From contig NZ_LT575472.1 in the NCBI RefSeq assembly GCF_900086595.1, positions 634,579-698,578 on the forward strand: a DNA stretch of 64,000 nt, written 5' to 3'. The notes beneath the pieces are model-generated. The model made no database searches. It saw nothing but the letters and a program-made list of their open reading frames with translations, and was not told where the DNA came from. The stretch comes from Clostridium nigeriense. Lineage in GTDB: Bacteria; Bacillota; Clostridia; Clostridiales; Clostridiaceae. A program made the position numbers and the translations under genes. Shown here in pieces: positions 55,997 through 64,000 of this stretch (positions are counted from its first letter, which is position 1; every line of letters starts with the position of its first letter).

Positions 55997-56746
55997 ATGT
56001 ATTTATTAATATTAATTTTAGGACTATGTATAGGAAGCTTTTTAAATGTTTGTATTTATAGAATACCAAGAGAAGAATCTATAGCGTATCCTCCATCCCA
56101 CTGTACTAATTGTGGGTATGAACTTAAAAGTTATGATTTAGTTCCAGTCTTTAGTTATTTATGTTTAAAGGGAAGCTGTAGGAACTGTAAAGAAAAAATA
56201 TCTGTTATATACCCAACTATAGAAATATTAAATGGAATAATATACCTAATGTTGTTTATAAAATATGATTTAACCTTTAAATTTATATTTTATTCTATAT
56301 TAGCTTCTTTATTAATAGTTATATCAATTATAGATATAAAAAGTAAGGATGTATATTCATCAACAACTATTTTAGGACTATGCTTTGCAATTCCTTATAT
56401 ATTAATAGGCGGATATCTTGGTGAAATAAGAATATCAAATAATCTTTTAGGTGGCATTATTGGTTATGGAATTATATTTTTAATAATATTAACAACTAGA
56501 GGAATGGGCGAAGGAGATGCTGATATTGCAGGGATATGTGGACTTTTTGTCGGAATAAAGGGAATATTGTTATCATTATTTTTAGCTGTAGTAATAGGTG
56601 GAGTAGTAGCTTCAATAATTCTTATTTTAAAGTTAAAAAATAGGAAATCAGAAATAGCTTTTGGTCCTTGTATTGTACTTGGAACATTTATTTGGATACT
56701 TTTTGGTGAAAAACTTTTGTCATTATACTTGAATCTTTTTATCTAA
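55997..56746 (+). CDS. pilD: Type IV prepilin peptidase
   Basis: A 249-residue membrane aspartic peptidase that cleaves the leader of type IV prepilins and methylates the new N-terminus. It has the GSFLNVCIYRIPR start, two CxxC pairs (CTNCGY, CRNCK) of the N-terminal methylase part, and the two catalytic aspartates in DIKSKDVYS and the GEGDADI (GxGD) motif. About eight transmembrane helices are present. ATG 55997 follows AAGGAGGAT; the in-frame ATG at 55928 has no site and would lie in the terminator. First gene of the pilus operon, whose prepilins at 59826 and 63516 are its substrates. Confidence 0.94.
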   Translation: MYLLILILGLCIGSFLNVCIYRIPREESIAYPPSHCTNCGYELKSYDLVPVFSYLCLKGSCRNCKEKISVIYPTIEILNGIIYLMLFIKYDLTFKFIFYSILASLLIVISIIDIKSKDVYSSTTILGLCFAIPYILIGGYLGEIRISNNLLGGIIGYGIIFLIILTTRGMGEGDADIAGICGLFVGIKGILLSLFLAVVIGGVVASIILILKLKNRKSEIAFGPCIVLGTFIWILFGEKLLSLYLNLFI

Positions 56747-56855
56747 AATTGAATTTAATTCAAGTTCAAATTACCATTGAAAAAGGACTATAGGTATATT
56801 AAGATATATTAGTACAAATGGTTAAAAAAGGAATAGATTTTAAAATTATACTTTT

Positions 56856-58562
56856 TTGGGGGTGTTTATTATAGCTATTGGTCAAAAGAAAAGACTTGGA
56901 GATATTTTAATTATGGCAGGAAAGATAACTCCTTATGAATTACAAGGAGCCCTAAAAGCACAGAAGCTTTTAGGAAAGAAGCTCGGAACTGTTTTAATAG
57001 AGGAAGGAATAGTCTCAGAAGATGATATTATAGATGCTATAGAAACTCAAACGGGAATAGAAAAAATTGATCTAAATAACGTTGTTTTTGATAAAAGAGC
57101 AATTAAAATATTACCTCAAAGTTTATGTAATAAATATAATTTAATAGGATTTGGATTTGAAGGAGATAAAATTATGGTAGCTCTTGAGGATCCATTAAAT
57201 ATTTTTGCAATTGATGATGTATCTATTTCCACAGGGTTAAAAGTGAAGACATATATAGCTCCTAAAAAAGATATATATAAATTTGTTCAAATAAATTATA
57301 GTTCAGAACAGGTTAATAAGGCAGCAGAAGAGCTTATTAAAGAGACTTTGGAGTCAAAAAATATCGATATAGATATTGAGGAAATAAATGATGTAAAAAA
57401 CGCACCTGTTGTTAAGATGATAGAGTTCTTATTTAAAAACTCTGTTGAAATGAGGGCTTCAGATATACATATTGAACCCTATGAAAAGGAAATTAGAATA
57501 AGATATAGGATTGACGGTAAACTCACAACAATTAATACTTTGGGAGTAGAAAGCTTAGCTCCTTTAATAACAAGAATAAAAATACTTGCTAATTTAAATA
57601 TAGCTGAAAAAAGAATGCCTCAGGATGGAAGAATTATTACAAAAGTAAATAATGAGGATGTAGATTTAAGAGTTTCTATCTTACCTGTAGTTAATGGTGA
57701 AAAGGTTGTAATAAGAATACTTAAAAGAGAAAGTTACATGATGGGAAAAGAGATTCTTGGTATAAGTAAAGATAATTTAAAGAAGCTCAATAATATAATA
57801 ACAAGCCCTAATGGAATAGTATTAGTTACAGGTCCTACAGGTAGTGGTAAATCAACAACACTATATACAATTTTAAGTGAACTTAATAAAAATGATGTAA
57901 ACATAATTACTATAGAAGATCCAGTAGAGTACACACTAAATGGAATAAATCAAGTTAATGTAAATAACAAGGTGGGATTAACCTTTGCTAAAGGCCTTAG
58001 AAGTATTTTAAGACAAGACCCTGATATAGTTATGATAGGGGAAATTAGAGATGAGGAAACAGCACAAATTGCAATAAAAGCTGCTATTACGGGACATTTG
58101 GTTTTAAGTACCTTGCATACTAATGATGCTCCATCTACTATAACCAGGCTTTTAGATATGGGAATCGAACCTTATCTAGTAGCTACTTCTATTACAGGAA
58201 TAATAGCTCAAAGACTTGTAAGGAGAATTTGTAATAATTGTAAGGAAGAATATATAGCTTCTGAGTATGAAAAATCAGTATTTAATATGGGTAATGATAA
58301 AACCCTTAAACTTTATAGGGGAAAGGGCTGTGGTCATTGTAATAATACTGGTTATAACGGTAGGGTAGGTATATATGAAATAATGGAAATAACAAAAGAC
58401 CATAGAAATGCAATAAATGAAACTAAAAATACTAATCTATTACAAGAAATAGCTATAAAAAGTGGTATGAAAACTCTTGCTGATGAGTGCAAGGACTTAG
58501 TATTGAATGGAGTTACTACAATTGAGGAGCTAGCAACTATAACACTACTAAGGCAAGTTTAG
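56856..58562 (+). CDS. pilB: Type IV pilus assembly ATPase PilB
   Basis: A hexameric ATPase driving pilus extension. The N-terminal domain (KKRLGDILIMAGKITPYELQ) is followed by the catalytic core with Walker A GPTGSGKST, the Asp box TIEDPVEYT, Walker B-type DPDIVMIGEIRDEETA and the His box; a zinc tetracysteine (CNNC...CGHCNNTG) is near the C-terminus. The start is uncertain: the frame opens with TTG 56856 and GTG 56862, but both fall within the TTGGGGGTG ribosome site itself. Homologues begin near the AIGQKKRLGD segment, coded from ATA 56871 (or ATT 56868), which is at the right distance. Confidence 0.95.
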   Translation: MGVFIIAIGQKKRLGDILIMAGKITPYELQGALKAQKLLGKKLGTVLIEEGIVSEDDIIDAIETQTGIEKIDLNNVVFDKRAIKILPQSLCNKYNLIGFGFEGDKIMVALEDPLNIFAIDDVSISTGLKVKTYIAPKKDIYKFVQINYSSEQVNKAAEELIKETLESKNIDIDIEEINDVKNAPVVKMIEFLFKNSVEMRASDIHIEPYEKEIRIRYRIDGKLTTINTLGVESLAPLITRIKILANLNIAEKRMPQDGRIITKVNNEDVDLRVSILPVVNGEKVVIRILKRESYMMGKEILGISKDNLKKLNNIITSPNGIVLVTGPTGSGKSTTLYTILSELNKNDVNIITIEDPVEYTLNGINQVNVNNKVGLTFAKGLRSILRQDPDIVMIGEIRDEETAQIAIKAAITGHLVLSTLHTNDAPSTITRLLDMGIEPYLVATSITGIIAQRLVRRICNNCKEEYIASEYEKSVFNMGNDKTLKLYRGKGCGHCNNTGYNGRVGIYEIMEITKDHRNAINETKNTNLLQEIAIKSGMKTLADECKDLVLNGVTTIEELATITLLRQV

Positions 58563-58574
58563 GGGGTTATATAT

Positions 58575-59777
58575 ATGAAGATATTTAAATATCGAGCTAT
58601 GAAAAGTGATGGAACTAAGGTTGAAGGTAAGTATGAATGTATTTCACGAGATGAAGTTATAAATATGATAACTTCTAGTGGATATTATCCTTTAAAAATT
58701 GAAGAATTAGTAGAAAGTAAATCAGTTAATTTTAATTTTTTTGATAGGGTAACTACTAAGGATTTATCTATTTTTTGTAGGCAATTTTATACTATGCTAG
58801 ATGCAGGAGTTACCATAGTAAATTGTCTTGATATACTTTCTTCTGAATTACCAAATAGAAAGCTTAGGGAAATATTAAATAATATTTCAGAAGATGTTAA
58901 AAAGGGAGAATTACTTTCAGTTTCAATGTCTAGATTTAAAAAATACTTTCCACAGTTACTTATAAAAATGGTAGAGTCTGGAGAAGTTAGTGGAAATATA
59001 GATGAAATGATGCTTAGAATGTCTATACATTTTGAAAAAGAAAATAAAATAAATAATAAGGTTAAATCATCAATGATTTATCCAGCAGTTTTAAGTGTAG
59101 TAGCTTTAGTTGCTGTAATATTTATTATGACCTTTGTAGTACCAACCTTTATTGGAATATTTGAAGATGAAGGAATAACTCTTCCGTTAATAACTAGGAT
59201 TACAATTGGTATTAGTAAATTCTTAAGTAGCAACATTATTTTAATAACAGTAGCTGTAATTGCACTAGTTATAGCCTTTAATGCCTATAAGAAAACCCCT
59301 AATGGAAAAAGGGTTATAAGTAATCTTAAGTTGAAACTACCTATTATTGGTGTTTTAAATAATAAAATAATAGTTTCTAGGTTTACAAGAACTTTATCTA
59401 CCTTAATATCAGCAGGAGTTTCTTTAATACATGCTCTACCTACTGTAGCAGGAGTTGTAGATAATGATTTAGCAGAAGAATCTATTTTAAAAATTAGAGA
59501 GAGAGTTGTAAGGGGGGATAACCTAAGCTCAGTAATCAAGGAAGATAATATCTTTCCTAATATGTTAGCATCTATGGTAAAGATTGGGGAAGAATCAGGA
59601 TCTCTAGATAAAATTTTAAATAAAACAGCAGATTTTTATGAGGATGAAGTAGAGCAAGCTATTCAAACAGCTACAGCTTTAATAGAGCCAATATTAATAG
59701 TTACTATGGGTATAGCCATTGGAGTTATAGTTATTTCAGTAATGCTACCAATGTTTGATATGTACTCACAAATGTAA
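58575..59777 (+). CDS. pilC: Type IV pilus inner-membrane platform protein PilC
   Basis: A 400-residue GspF-family membrane protein on which PilB acts. Two homologous GspF domains are seen, with FCRQFYTMLDAGVTIVNCL in the first and SRFTRTLSTLISAGVSLIHAL in the second. Hydrophobic helices follow at about residues 168-190, 217-240 and 375-398. The C-terminal EPILIVTMGIAIGVIVISVMLPMF is typical. It starts 12 bases after pilB with a GGGGG site, and pilA follows 48 bases after its stop. Confidence 0.95.
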   Translation: MKIFKYRAMKSDGTKVEGKYECISRDEVINMITSSGYYPLKIEELVESKSVNFNFFDRVTTKDLSIFCRQFYTMLDAGVTIVNCLDILSSELPNRKLREILNNISEDVKKGELLSVSMSRFKKYFPQLLIKMVESGEVSGNIDEMMLRMSIHFEKENKINNKVKSSMIYPAVLSVVALVAVIFIMTFVVPTFIGIFEDEGITLPLITRITIGISKFLSSNIILITVAVIALVIAFNAYKKTPNGKRVISNLKLKLPIIGVLNNKIIVSRFTRTLSTLISAGVSLIHALPTVAGVVDNDLAEESILKIRERVVRGDNLSSVIKEDNIFPNMLASMVKIGEESGSLDKILNKTADFYEDEVEQAIQTATALIEPILIVTMGIAIGVIVISVMLPMFDMYSQM

Positions 59778-59825
59778 AAATTTAAAATTAATATAAAACA
59801 AAAATTAAATGAGAGGTGTTTATTT

Positions 59826-60260
59826 ATGTTAAAAAATTTAAAAAACAAGAAAAAGAAAAAAGGGTTTACCCTTATTGAACTTATTATAGTTATAGCTATT
59901 ATAGCTATACTAGCAGTATTAGCTATACCTAAATTTGGAGAAATAAAGAGTAACGCTAACTTTAAGTCAGATATAGCAAATGCTAAAACAATAGCAAATG
60001 CTGCAACTACTTTAATAGCAGATGGAGAAAATTTATTTCCAACGGCTGCTACAGTAATTTGGGTTGATGGAACAAAAACTGAGAATAATAAAATAGAAGA
60101 ATATTTACAAAATACACCTAGTCCAAAGAGTTCAGGATATGCATTTTATAAGGTAACATCAGATAATAAAGGAAATATAACAGTTACAATGGAAAAATCA
60201 GAGAGTTCAACAACAGGTTCGGTTGCTCTTTTCCCAAATCCAGCAACAGCAATTGATTAA
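59826..60260 (+). CDS. pilA: Type IV major pilin (prepilin)
   Basis: A 144-residue prepilin. The leader MLKNLKNKKKKKG is cut before F14 in KKG|FTLIELIIVIAIIAIL; glutamate E5 of the mature protein is present, and the following hydrophobic helix drives assembly. The globular part has no cysteine pair, unlike Gram-negative pilins. It has an AGAGGTG site. A perfect 13-bp hairpin follows the stop, which may raise pilA mRNA over the genes after it. PilD upstream is the expected peptidase. Confidence 0.93.
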   Translation: MLKNLKNKKKKKGFTLIELIIVIAIIAILAVLAIPKFGEIKSNANFKSDIANAKTIANAATTLIADGENLFPTAATVIWVDGTKTENNKIEEYLQNTPSPKSSGYAFYKVTSDNKGNITVTMEKSESSTTGSVALFPNPATAID

Positions 60261-60271
60261 TATTTAATTAT

Positions 60272-60301
60272 AAGCAAAATGCAGACTTCTGCATTTTGCT
60301 T
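60272..60301 (+). terminator. Hairpin after pilA
   Basis: AAGCAAAATGCAG and CTGCATTTTGCTT form a perfect 13-bp stem with a 4-base loop. Only a weak T-rich tail follows, so partial termination or mRNA protection is likely. Confidence 0.7.
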
Positions 60302-60388
60302 ACCTTAATTTTTAGTGCTAACTGTTAAGTGTAATAAGTTCATATATGTAAGTTTACTTATTTAGATTATAGTATTTAAGATAATTTA

Positions 60389-60476
60389 CATATGTCAATT
60401 TAAAAATTAAAGAAATTCAGTTTACTGAATTTCATCAATAATTTTTCATTTTTAATTCTTCATTTTTTATTTAAAG
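60389..60476. repeat. AT-rich MITE-like element before pilM
   Basis: A central perfect hairpin (GAAATTCAG at 60412-60420, CTGAATTTC at 60425-60433) is flanked by imperfectly complementary AT-rich arms (TTTAAAAATTAAAG and TTTTTAATTCTTCATT). It resembles the element at 36153. It fills the pilA-pilM gap with the pilA hairpin. Confidence 0.5.
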
Positions 60477-60488
60477 GTGGGTGGTTTT

Positions 60489-61679
60489 ATGTCTAAGGAG
60501 AACTTTTTATCTAAGCTTAAGGATATAAGTAGTATGGATGTTAAAGATATAGGTAAGATCTTTAAGAAAAATAACAATGAATCTAACAATATAACTTATA
60601 AAGATATTAATACTAAAAAGGTTAATTCTAGAGAAAAATCAAAATTAGTATTATCCATTGATTTAGGTAGTCATTCAATTAAGGCTGTAGAGGGAAAGAT
60701 TCAAAAGAATGTAATTAATGTTAACAAGCTTATTGAAGTAGAAACTCCAGAAGGTACTGTTATAGATGGCAGAATCATAGATGAGGATACTATTATAAAA
60801 ACTTTAGCTAAATTAATAAGAGAAAATAATATTAGAGCAAGAGATGTTATTTTTACAACTAACTCTTCATCTATTATTAATAGAGATATATTAGTTCCAT
60901 CTGTTGCAGTAGAAGAAATGGATACCGTTGTAAGATATGAAATTCAACAATACCTACCTATTAATCTTGATGATTATGTTATTCAATTTGTTTTTTTAGA
61001 TGAAATAGTTGACGATACTGGAATGAAATTAAAGGTAAATGTAACTGCATTTCCAGAAAGAATGGCATTATCCTACTATAACATAATTAATTCTTTAGGA
61101 CTAAACCCCTATGTGTTAGATGTTACTTATAACTCAATTAATAAGATTGCTAATTATGGAGATTATACATTAAATAACGGACAAGTTATAGGTGGCACTG
61201 TTGCTTTTATTGATATGGGAGCAACCTCCATTGATGTTTCTATATTAAAAAACGGTAAGTTAGATTTCACAAGAATGTTAAAAATAGGTGGAGATAATAT
61301 AGACTATGCCTTAAGTGAAAAAATGAATATATCAATTAAATCAATGGAACTTATAAAAATGAAAGAAGTAGATTTATTAGAGACTTATAAAGGTGATGTA
61401 CAAACATTAACTATTCAAGGGGTAGTTGATGAGGTTTTAGATGAGCTAGAGAGAGTAATTCAATTCTATAAAAATAAATCCAATAGTAGTATAGATATTC
61501 TTTATATTTTTGGAGGTATGTCAAATATTAAAAACCTAGAGTCTTATTTAAATAAGAGATTAAATATTAGGGTGTCAAAAATAAAAGAAATAAATAATGT
61601 TAATTTAGGAAATGATGCTTTATTTACAAAGGATTTATCTCTATATTTAAATGCTCTAGGATCAATAATTAGGTTATAA
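60489..61679 (+). CDS. pilM: Type IV pilus assembly protein PilM
   Basis: A 396-residue actin-like cytosolic protein that binds the PilN N-terminus. The ATP-binding motifs are visible: SIDLGSHSIKAVEG (phosphate 1), TVAFIDMGATSIDVSIL (phosphate 2) and YIFGGMSNIKNLESYL (adenosine). It has an N-terminal extension of about 50 polar residues (KDISSMDVKDIGKIFKKNN) compared with usual PilM. I chose ATG 60489, with AAAGGTGGG before it, over the GTG at 60477 that is part of that site. Confidence 0.9.
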   Translation: MSKENFLSKLKDISSMDVKDIGKIFKKNNNESNNITYKDINTKKVNSREKSKLVLSIDLGSHSIKAVEGKIQKNVINVNKLIEVETPEGTVIDGRIIDEDTIIKTLAKLIRENNIRARDVIFTTNSSSIINRDILVPSVAVEEMDTVVRYEIQQYLPINLDDYVIQFVFLDEIVDDTGMKLKVNVTAFPERMALSYYNIINSLGLNPYVLDVTYNSINKIANYGDYTLNNGQVIGGTVAFIDMGATSIDVSILKNGKLDFTRMLKIGGDNIDYALSEKMNISIKSMELIKMKEVDLLETYKGDVQTLTIQGVVDEVLDELERVIQFYKNKSNSSIDILYIFGGMSNIKNLESYLNKRLNIRVSKIKEINNVNLGNDALFTKDLSLYLNALGSIIRL

Positions 61680-61694
61680 GGAGGAAACATTATT

Positions 61695-62243
61695 ATGATG
61701 ACTGATATGAATTTTTTTGCACCCTATCAAGGTCAGAAAAAGGAAGAAAAAAACAAGAGTATTTATGTTTACTCCCTAGTAGGATTTTTATCAGTAGCTG
61801 TTATTGGAAGCTTTGTTTGGAATACTACAAATATAATCTTATTAAATAATAAGATTAAGGAATATAACTCAAAACTAGAATCAGCTGAAGTTAAGGAAAA
61901 GCTAGCTATATGGGAGGATATAAGTAGGAAAAGCAATATATTAGCTAAATACGATAATGGATTAAATGAAATTATTGGGGGGTTAAAAACAAGAGAAGTA
62001 GTTACTACAGAGTTATTAAACAAGCTAAGTTCAAGTTTACCTTCAGAAGTAACCTTTAATAGTATAAACATAAATAATAAAGAAATAGACATTCAAGCTG
62101 TATCTACCAGTAGAGTTGCAATTGGAGAAATAGAGCATAATTTAAAGAATTTAAATAATATACAAGATATATATATAGGTGGAATAACAGGAACGGAAAT
62201 ATTCACCTTTGATATAAAATGTTCGTTAAAGGATGTTAATTGA
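61695..62243 (+). CDS. pilN: Type IV pilus assembly protein PilN
   Basis: A 182-residue bitopic membrane protein: a short cytosolic N-terminus with the PilM-binding NFFAPYQ motif, one transmembrane helix (about residues 26-47), then a coiled coil and a small ferredoxin-like domain with LPSEVTFNSININ. The NFFAPY sequence is a good match for the INLLPWR-type PilM-binding segment in shape though not in letters. It starts after AAGGAGGAA, and pilO follows with no gap. Confidence 0.85.
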   Translation: MMTDMNFFAPYQGQKKEEKNKSIYVYSLVGFLSVAVIGSFVWNTTNIILLNNKIKEYNSKLESAEVKEKLAIWEDISRKSNILAKYDNGLNEIIGGLKTREVVTTELLNKLSSSLPSEVTFNSININNKEIDIQAVSTSRVAIGEIEHNLKNLNNIQDIYIGGITGTEIFTFDIKCSLKDVN

Positions 62244-62244
62244 T

Positions 62245-63507
62245 ATGAAGATAAGTAAGAGAGAAAAATTTTTATTAGGTATATTAGGAACTTTGATTAT
62301 AGTGTTTGTTTATTATCAGTTTATTTATGTGAAACAAGTTAAGAAGTTAAATACTAAGAGAGATGAAAAGTCTGTTATAGAAGAAAAATATAATACAGTA
62401 ATGAAGGAAATAGAAAGCCTAGGAGAAAAAGAAAATCAAGTAAAGTCTTTAAAGATAAGTGTAACGGAAAAATCAAAAAAATTATATCCAATAATAATGC
62501 AAGAAAAAATCATTATTGAAATAGATAAACTTTTAAATGATAGTGGATTATATGGAAATATTGCTTTTAGTCCTATAGAGGCAGCAGAGGTAGAAGAACT
62601 TAAGACAGAAGAAATAATTAAGGCTGAAAGTTCTTTAAAGGAATTAATTAATGAATATGAAGGCAATTCCTTAGAGGGATCGGAGAATAATAGTGAAAAT
62701 ACTTCAGAAGTTACAAATAATAATAAGGAGTCTCAAGGAGAAGTAAATACAGAAGTTGAAAGTGATAAAGCTACATCAGAACAATTAAAGGTAGCAATAA
62801 ACTTTAGTGGATCTTATACAAGCTTAAAAAACTTTATATCCTCAATAGAAAATTATGAAAGAAAAATAGTTATTACTAGTATAAGTATAACTGCTAAGTC
62901 TCAAGAAGATTTAACAGGTATAATGAGTTTAGAGTTCCATGCAGTACCAAAATTATCTGGAGAAGATGAGGCATATTTAAAGTGGACTTTAAATAATGTA
63001 TATGGAAAAGATATATTGTTTAGTAATGGTTCAGCTAGTGGTGCCTACTCAAATACAATAGAAGATCAAAGTGTAGAAGCAGATGCTAAAGATTTTGTAA
63101 TGATGGTTAAATCTTCATTATCAGAATTACCTACATTGACTATTGGAAAAGCAAAGGATGATTTAACAGAAAGCTATATTTATTCTGATAATGAAAAAGT
63201 TGAAGATGTAGAGATAACCTTTGATGAAGTTGATGGAAAAACTTATTTTAAGTATAAAACATCTAATTCTTATTATCCAAGGGAAAATACATCTCAAGGA
63301 AAAGAATTTACACCAAAAGCAAGTGATATAGTAGTTGAAATATTAAGCGAAAAAAGAAATGGTAGTTCTGATAATTCAGGAATAAATTTAAAGGTTATAA
63401 ATAATACATCTAAAAAGGTTGAGATAGTAATTAAAGATGATGATAATACAAATCCTAGAGTTTCTGTAAATAGTAAAGGTAATACTGTAAATATCACTAA
63501 AAAGTAG
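62245..63507 (+). CDS. pilO: Type IV pilus assembly protein PilO, long form
   Basis: A membrane protein of 420 residues, about twice the usual PilO length. It has a short N-terminus, one transmembrane helix (about 10-28), a coiled coil (about 30-80), an acidic Asn/Ser/Glu-rich linker (about 133-170), and the PilO ferredoxin-like domain (AINFSGSYTSLKNFISSIEN). An extra Ser-rich C-terminal domain of about 160 residues follows. ATG 62245 is 1 base after the pilN stop; the in-frame ATG at 62233 lies inside pilN and abuts the AAAGGA site. The extra domain might replace a PilP-like partner, which is not seen. Confidence 0.82.
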   Translation: MKISKREKFLLGILGTLIIVFVYYQFIYVKQVKKLNTKRDEKSVIEEKYNTVMKEIESLGEKENQVKSLKISVTEKSKKLYPIIMQEKIIIEIDKLLNDSGLYGNIAFSPIEAAEVEELKTEEIIKAESSLKELINEYEGNSLEGSENNSENTSEVTNNNKESQGEVNTEVESDKATSEQLKVAINFSGSYTSLKNFISSIENYERKIVITSISITAKSQEDLTGIMSLEFHAVPKLSGEDEAYLKWTLNNVYGKDILFSNGSASGAYSNTIEDQSVEADAKDFVMMVKSSLSELPTLTIGKAKDDLTESYIYSDNEKVEDVEITFDEVDGKTYFKYKTSNSYYPRENTSQGKEFTPKASDIVVEILSEKRNGSSDNSGINLKVINNTSKKVEIVIKDDDNTNPRVSVNSKGNTVNITKK

Positions 63508-63515
63508 GTGATTAT

Positions 63516-64000
63516 ATGAAAATGAATAAGTTTAAGATCAAAAAAGGGATGACATTAATTGAGGTAATAATTAGTGTTACCCTTTTATCCATATTATTAG
63601 TACCTTTATCAACAGTTGTAATTTCAAGCTTGAAAAATAGTAAAGATGGAGAGTATAAGCAAAAAGCAAGTTATATAGGACAAAAAGTCATTGAAGAATT
63701 AAAAGCCTATGATAAAATCACTTTAAAGTCAGACAATACAGATGGTAGTGATAGATATTATGAATTATTAGATGGGGATAAGATAAAAGAGATATCAGAA
63801 AATAACTTTGTTGGAAATTTTGAAAGAACTATATTTGGAGCTATTGATGAAACAAATAGGCCAAAGGAAACAAAGTTTAAGGTAGAAGTTACAATGAAGA
63901 GAAATTCAAGTTTTAATTTTAATAATACTAATAATATAGATGAAGATAAGGCTAAGTATAAAATTGTTTTTGAAAACAAGGGAATAGGATATACGGTAAG
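63516..64000 (+). CDS. Type IV minor prepilin-like protein, cut by window end
   Basis: An open frame runs from ATG 63516 (after AGGTGATT, 8 bases past the pilO stop) to the window end, giving 161 residues without a stop. The leader MKMNKFKIKKG is followed by the prepilin signature MTLIEVIISVTLLSILL: cleavage after Gly11, glutamate at mature position 5, and a hydrophobic helix. The rest resembles PilV/GspI-type minor pilins, with QKASYIGQKVIEELKAYDK after the helix. It continues the pilD-B-C-A-M-N-O operon and is a likely substrate of PilD. Confidence 0.85.
   Translation, partial: MKMNKFKIKKGMTLIEVIISVTLLSILLVPLSTVVISSLKNSKDGEYKQKASYIGQKVIEELKAYDKITLKSDNTDGSDRYYELLDGDKIKEISENNFVGNFERTIFGAIDETNRPKETKFKVEVTMKRNSSFNFNNTNNIDEDKAKYKIVFENKGIGYTV

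Overview
The window is AT-rich, densely coded chromosomal DNA from a low-GC Firmicute, almost certainly a Clostridium sensu stricto (cluster I) species. The evidence is a complete rex-crt-bcd-etfB-etfA-hbd butyryl-CoA locus, an [FeFe]-hydrogenase, a sporulation-type YtvI protein, SAM-I, T-box and Mn2+ riboswitches, strong AGGAGG-type ribosome binding sites, frequent TTG/GTG starts and a clostridial type IV pilus operon. The species cannot be fixed from sequence alone. No phage, transposase, CRISPR array or rRNA was seen; the window reads as ordinary core and near-core genome.

Layout. 1-5.4 kb: a truncated LacI-family regulator, a CUT1 sugar ABC transporter (binding lipoprotein and two permeases, no ATPase) and N-acetylneuraminate lyase; paired LacI-type operators precede the transporter. 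5.5-8.7 kb: homoserine dehydrogenase, 5-formyl-THF cyclo-ligase, then a SAM-I riboswitch and O-acetylhomoserine sulfhydrylase. 8.9-11.4 kb: LprI-like lipoprotein, ZIP transporter, a small protein and a maltose-acetyltransferase-type enzyme. 11.6-14.4 kb (minus strand): thrS behind a threonine T-box, and an HNH protein. 14.6-17.5 kb: an unknown protein, tRNA-Gly and tRNA-Lys, an NhaC-type antiporter and ispF. 17.6-21.3 kb: a class D sortase, an unusual SigI-C/RsgI fusion, RluF, and a cluster of DnaA boxes upstream of and inside a DUF4163/DUF3298 gene. 21.5-28.3 kb: a Ca2+/Mn2+ P-type ATPase behind a yybP-ykoY Mn2+ riboswitch, a mannose-1-P guanylyltransferase, a zinc-ribbon protein, YtvI and a phospholipase-C-like protein. 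28.4-31.1 kb: a CadC-like repressor and a Cd/Zn P-type ATPase. 31.1-31.3 kb: a candidate non-coding RNA with its own promoter and terminator. 31.5-37.1 kb: rex and the butyryl-CoA operon, with a Rex-like operator before crt.

37.4-40.1 kb holds an OGG-type DNA glycosylase, a BadF/NAGK-type kinase and a small membrane protein. 40.1-50.2 kb is an N-acetylgalactosamine/amino-sugar island: mannose-family PTS IIB-IIC-IID, an AraC regulator, PTS IIA with a YajC-like protein, then nagA/agaA, a membrane protein, agaS, kbaY and kbaZ. Together these would import and phosphorylate GalNAc, deacetylate it, convert it to tagatose-6-P and cleave tagatose-1,6-bisphosphate (the 6-phosphate kinase is not in this window). 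With the nanA locus it suggests use of host mucin or glycan sugars. 50.3-55.4 kb: a multi-ferredoxin [FeFe]-hydrogenase, an O-antigen-ligase-like protein and CIRCE-groES-groEL. 55.5-64 kb: a small anchored protein, then the type IV pilus operon pilD-B-C-A-M-N-O and a prepilin cut by the window end.

Points most worth following: the SigI-C/RsgI fusion next to the sortase, the 31.15-kb RNA, the DnaA-box cluster at 20.3-20.7 kb, a diverged repeat family sitting between convergent genes (21.33 and 43.75 kb), and the LacI operator pair. Start sites were revised in many genes using ribosome binding site position. All homology statements come from motif and family recognition by eye; no searches were run.
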